A stretch of DNA of 64,000 bases, taken from assembly GCA_964023275.1 (NCBI GenBank), contig OZ029917.1:24610505-24674504 (forward strand). Reading direction: 5' to 3'. Under the pieces are notes generated by a model that was given only the letters and a program-made list of their open reading frames with translations, was not told the origin of the DNA and ran no database searches. Both the position numbers and the translations under genes were made by a program. The DNA is from Norana najaformis (lineage: Eukaryota; Annelida; Clitellata; Crassiclitellata; Hormogastridae). Each line of letters begins with the position of its first letter. Position 1 is the first letter of the stretch. Below are positions 63,154-64,000 of the stretch, in pieces.

Positions 63154-64000
63154 GTAAGTGTGATCAGTGATAAGAGTTAGAGTAAGGTTGGAAAGGGTAA
63201 TTACTTGTTCTTTGAATTGTTCCTACTGTAGGCATGATTGTGGCGTTGAAGGAAGTTATTTGTTGAAGTGCACAAAACTGCTGCAATCTGACAAGAAGTT
63301 AGGATAGAAGAGAACTAGGCTGAAATATAATAATGTGAATGAATTTCCAAATGAAATTGAGATTGGCAATGTTTTAATTTTCTGAAGAACGGGTAGGATA
63401 AATATGAAAAGAATAATCAGAACTGATACTGCTGACGTGTCTGTCATGTGTGGTACCTGAAGAAGGATATGGAAAGAAGGAGATGGACAGACCAGTACTA
63501 CAAAGGTAGCAGAATGGAGGAACAAGCGGAGTATGAAAAACTAGAAAAGAAGGAAATGGGAATCGAAGGCGATAATGATAGAGGCCAGTGTTTTTGTTGG
63601 AAGTGACAAAATAACAAGTTGTACATTAGCAGGAAATGATGAGAAATATGATGAGCGGCAAGAACAAGAGAAAAGTGAGAGTCTGTGATGAATGGAGTTT
63701 CATTGCTGCTTTGTTTTCATTTCAACTGCTAGATTGTTTAATTCAAAACTATGCCTCTGACAGCTACTGTTGATAGAGGTATGCCATAAACGAGCAGTTA
63801 CAAGCTGTATCGTAATTTTATTTATTACTGAACATTTGTACAACACCTCTTTAGAATATCTCACAGTTGTGTTTAGATAAGGCTAAGAGGAATGATGACT
63901 GGGCAGTTAGAGGAATGTGCTGAGAAAGAAGAAGAAAAAGACAAAACTAAAGATAATCTAGGTGAGAATCCTCAAGGGTATCTACTCTGATGTAAAGACT
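63154..64000 (+). other. Intron of the BET gene
   Basis: After the donor at 63154 no second exon is found before the window ends. The text around 63400-63560 is purine-rich (GAAGGATATGGAAAGAAGGA), but no repeat family was recognised. Confidence 0.6.

Overview
The window is nuclear DNA of an invertebrate animal. Genes are split into short exons with GT-AG introns of about 0.3-4 kb. AATAAA signals follow stop codons, and the gaps are filled with non-LTR retrotransposon, SINE, piggyBac and MITE debris. The phylum cannot be fixed from sequence alone. A nuclear receptor of NR2E type argues for a eumetazoan. The ten copies of the palindrome TAGGCCTA are a compositional quirk that might point to a deuterostome, but I cannot test that.

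Layout: 0.7-2.4 kb, an intron-less gene of a multicopy, probably transposon-associated family (+). 2.8-9.3 kb, repeats: a SINE-like element, L2-like LINE pieces, and an intact tRNA-Asn(GTT). 9.4-33.9 kb, a large multi-exon gene (+) that I could reconstruct through 19 phase-compatible exons. Its product has an N-terminal tandem GWP repeat, two TIR domains, a charged linker and a C-terminal SLOG (LOG-like Rossmann) domain. Its introns hold a decayed piggyBac, a 380-bp-arm inverted repeat, a gypsy-like remnant and a truncated RTE element. 34.6-36.6 kb, a hairpin and a tRNA-derived SINE. 36.9-42.7 kb, a complete six-exon THOC3 gene (-). 42.9-43.8 kb, an L2-like LINE 3' end. 44.1-48.6 kb, a five-exon NR2E-like nuclear receptor (-). 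48.6-57.2 kb, mostly non-coding with repeats, a possible coding exon at about 50.8-51.05 kb, a 20-bp minisatellite, a mariner-like MITE and LINE 3' ends. 57.2-58.7 kb, a recent RTE/BovB-type insertion with an open frame and a perfect 11-bp target duplication. 59.4-60.2 kb, a terminal-inverted-repeat transposon remnant. 62.9 kb to the end, the first coding exon of a BET bromodomain gene (BRD2/3/4 type, +).

The most notable locus is the TIR-TIR-SLOG gene. In bacterial Thoeris defence, TIR enzymes make an NAD-derived nucleotide that a SLOG protein senses. Here the two modules are fused in one spliced animal protein. This suggests, but does not prove, a self-contained TIR-to-SLOG signalling or immune protein. 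THOC3 (mRNA export), the BET protein (chromatin reader) and the nuclear receptor (transcription factor) are ordinary conserved genes with no evident functional tie to it.
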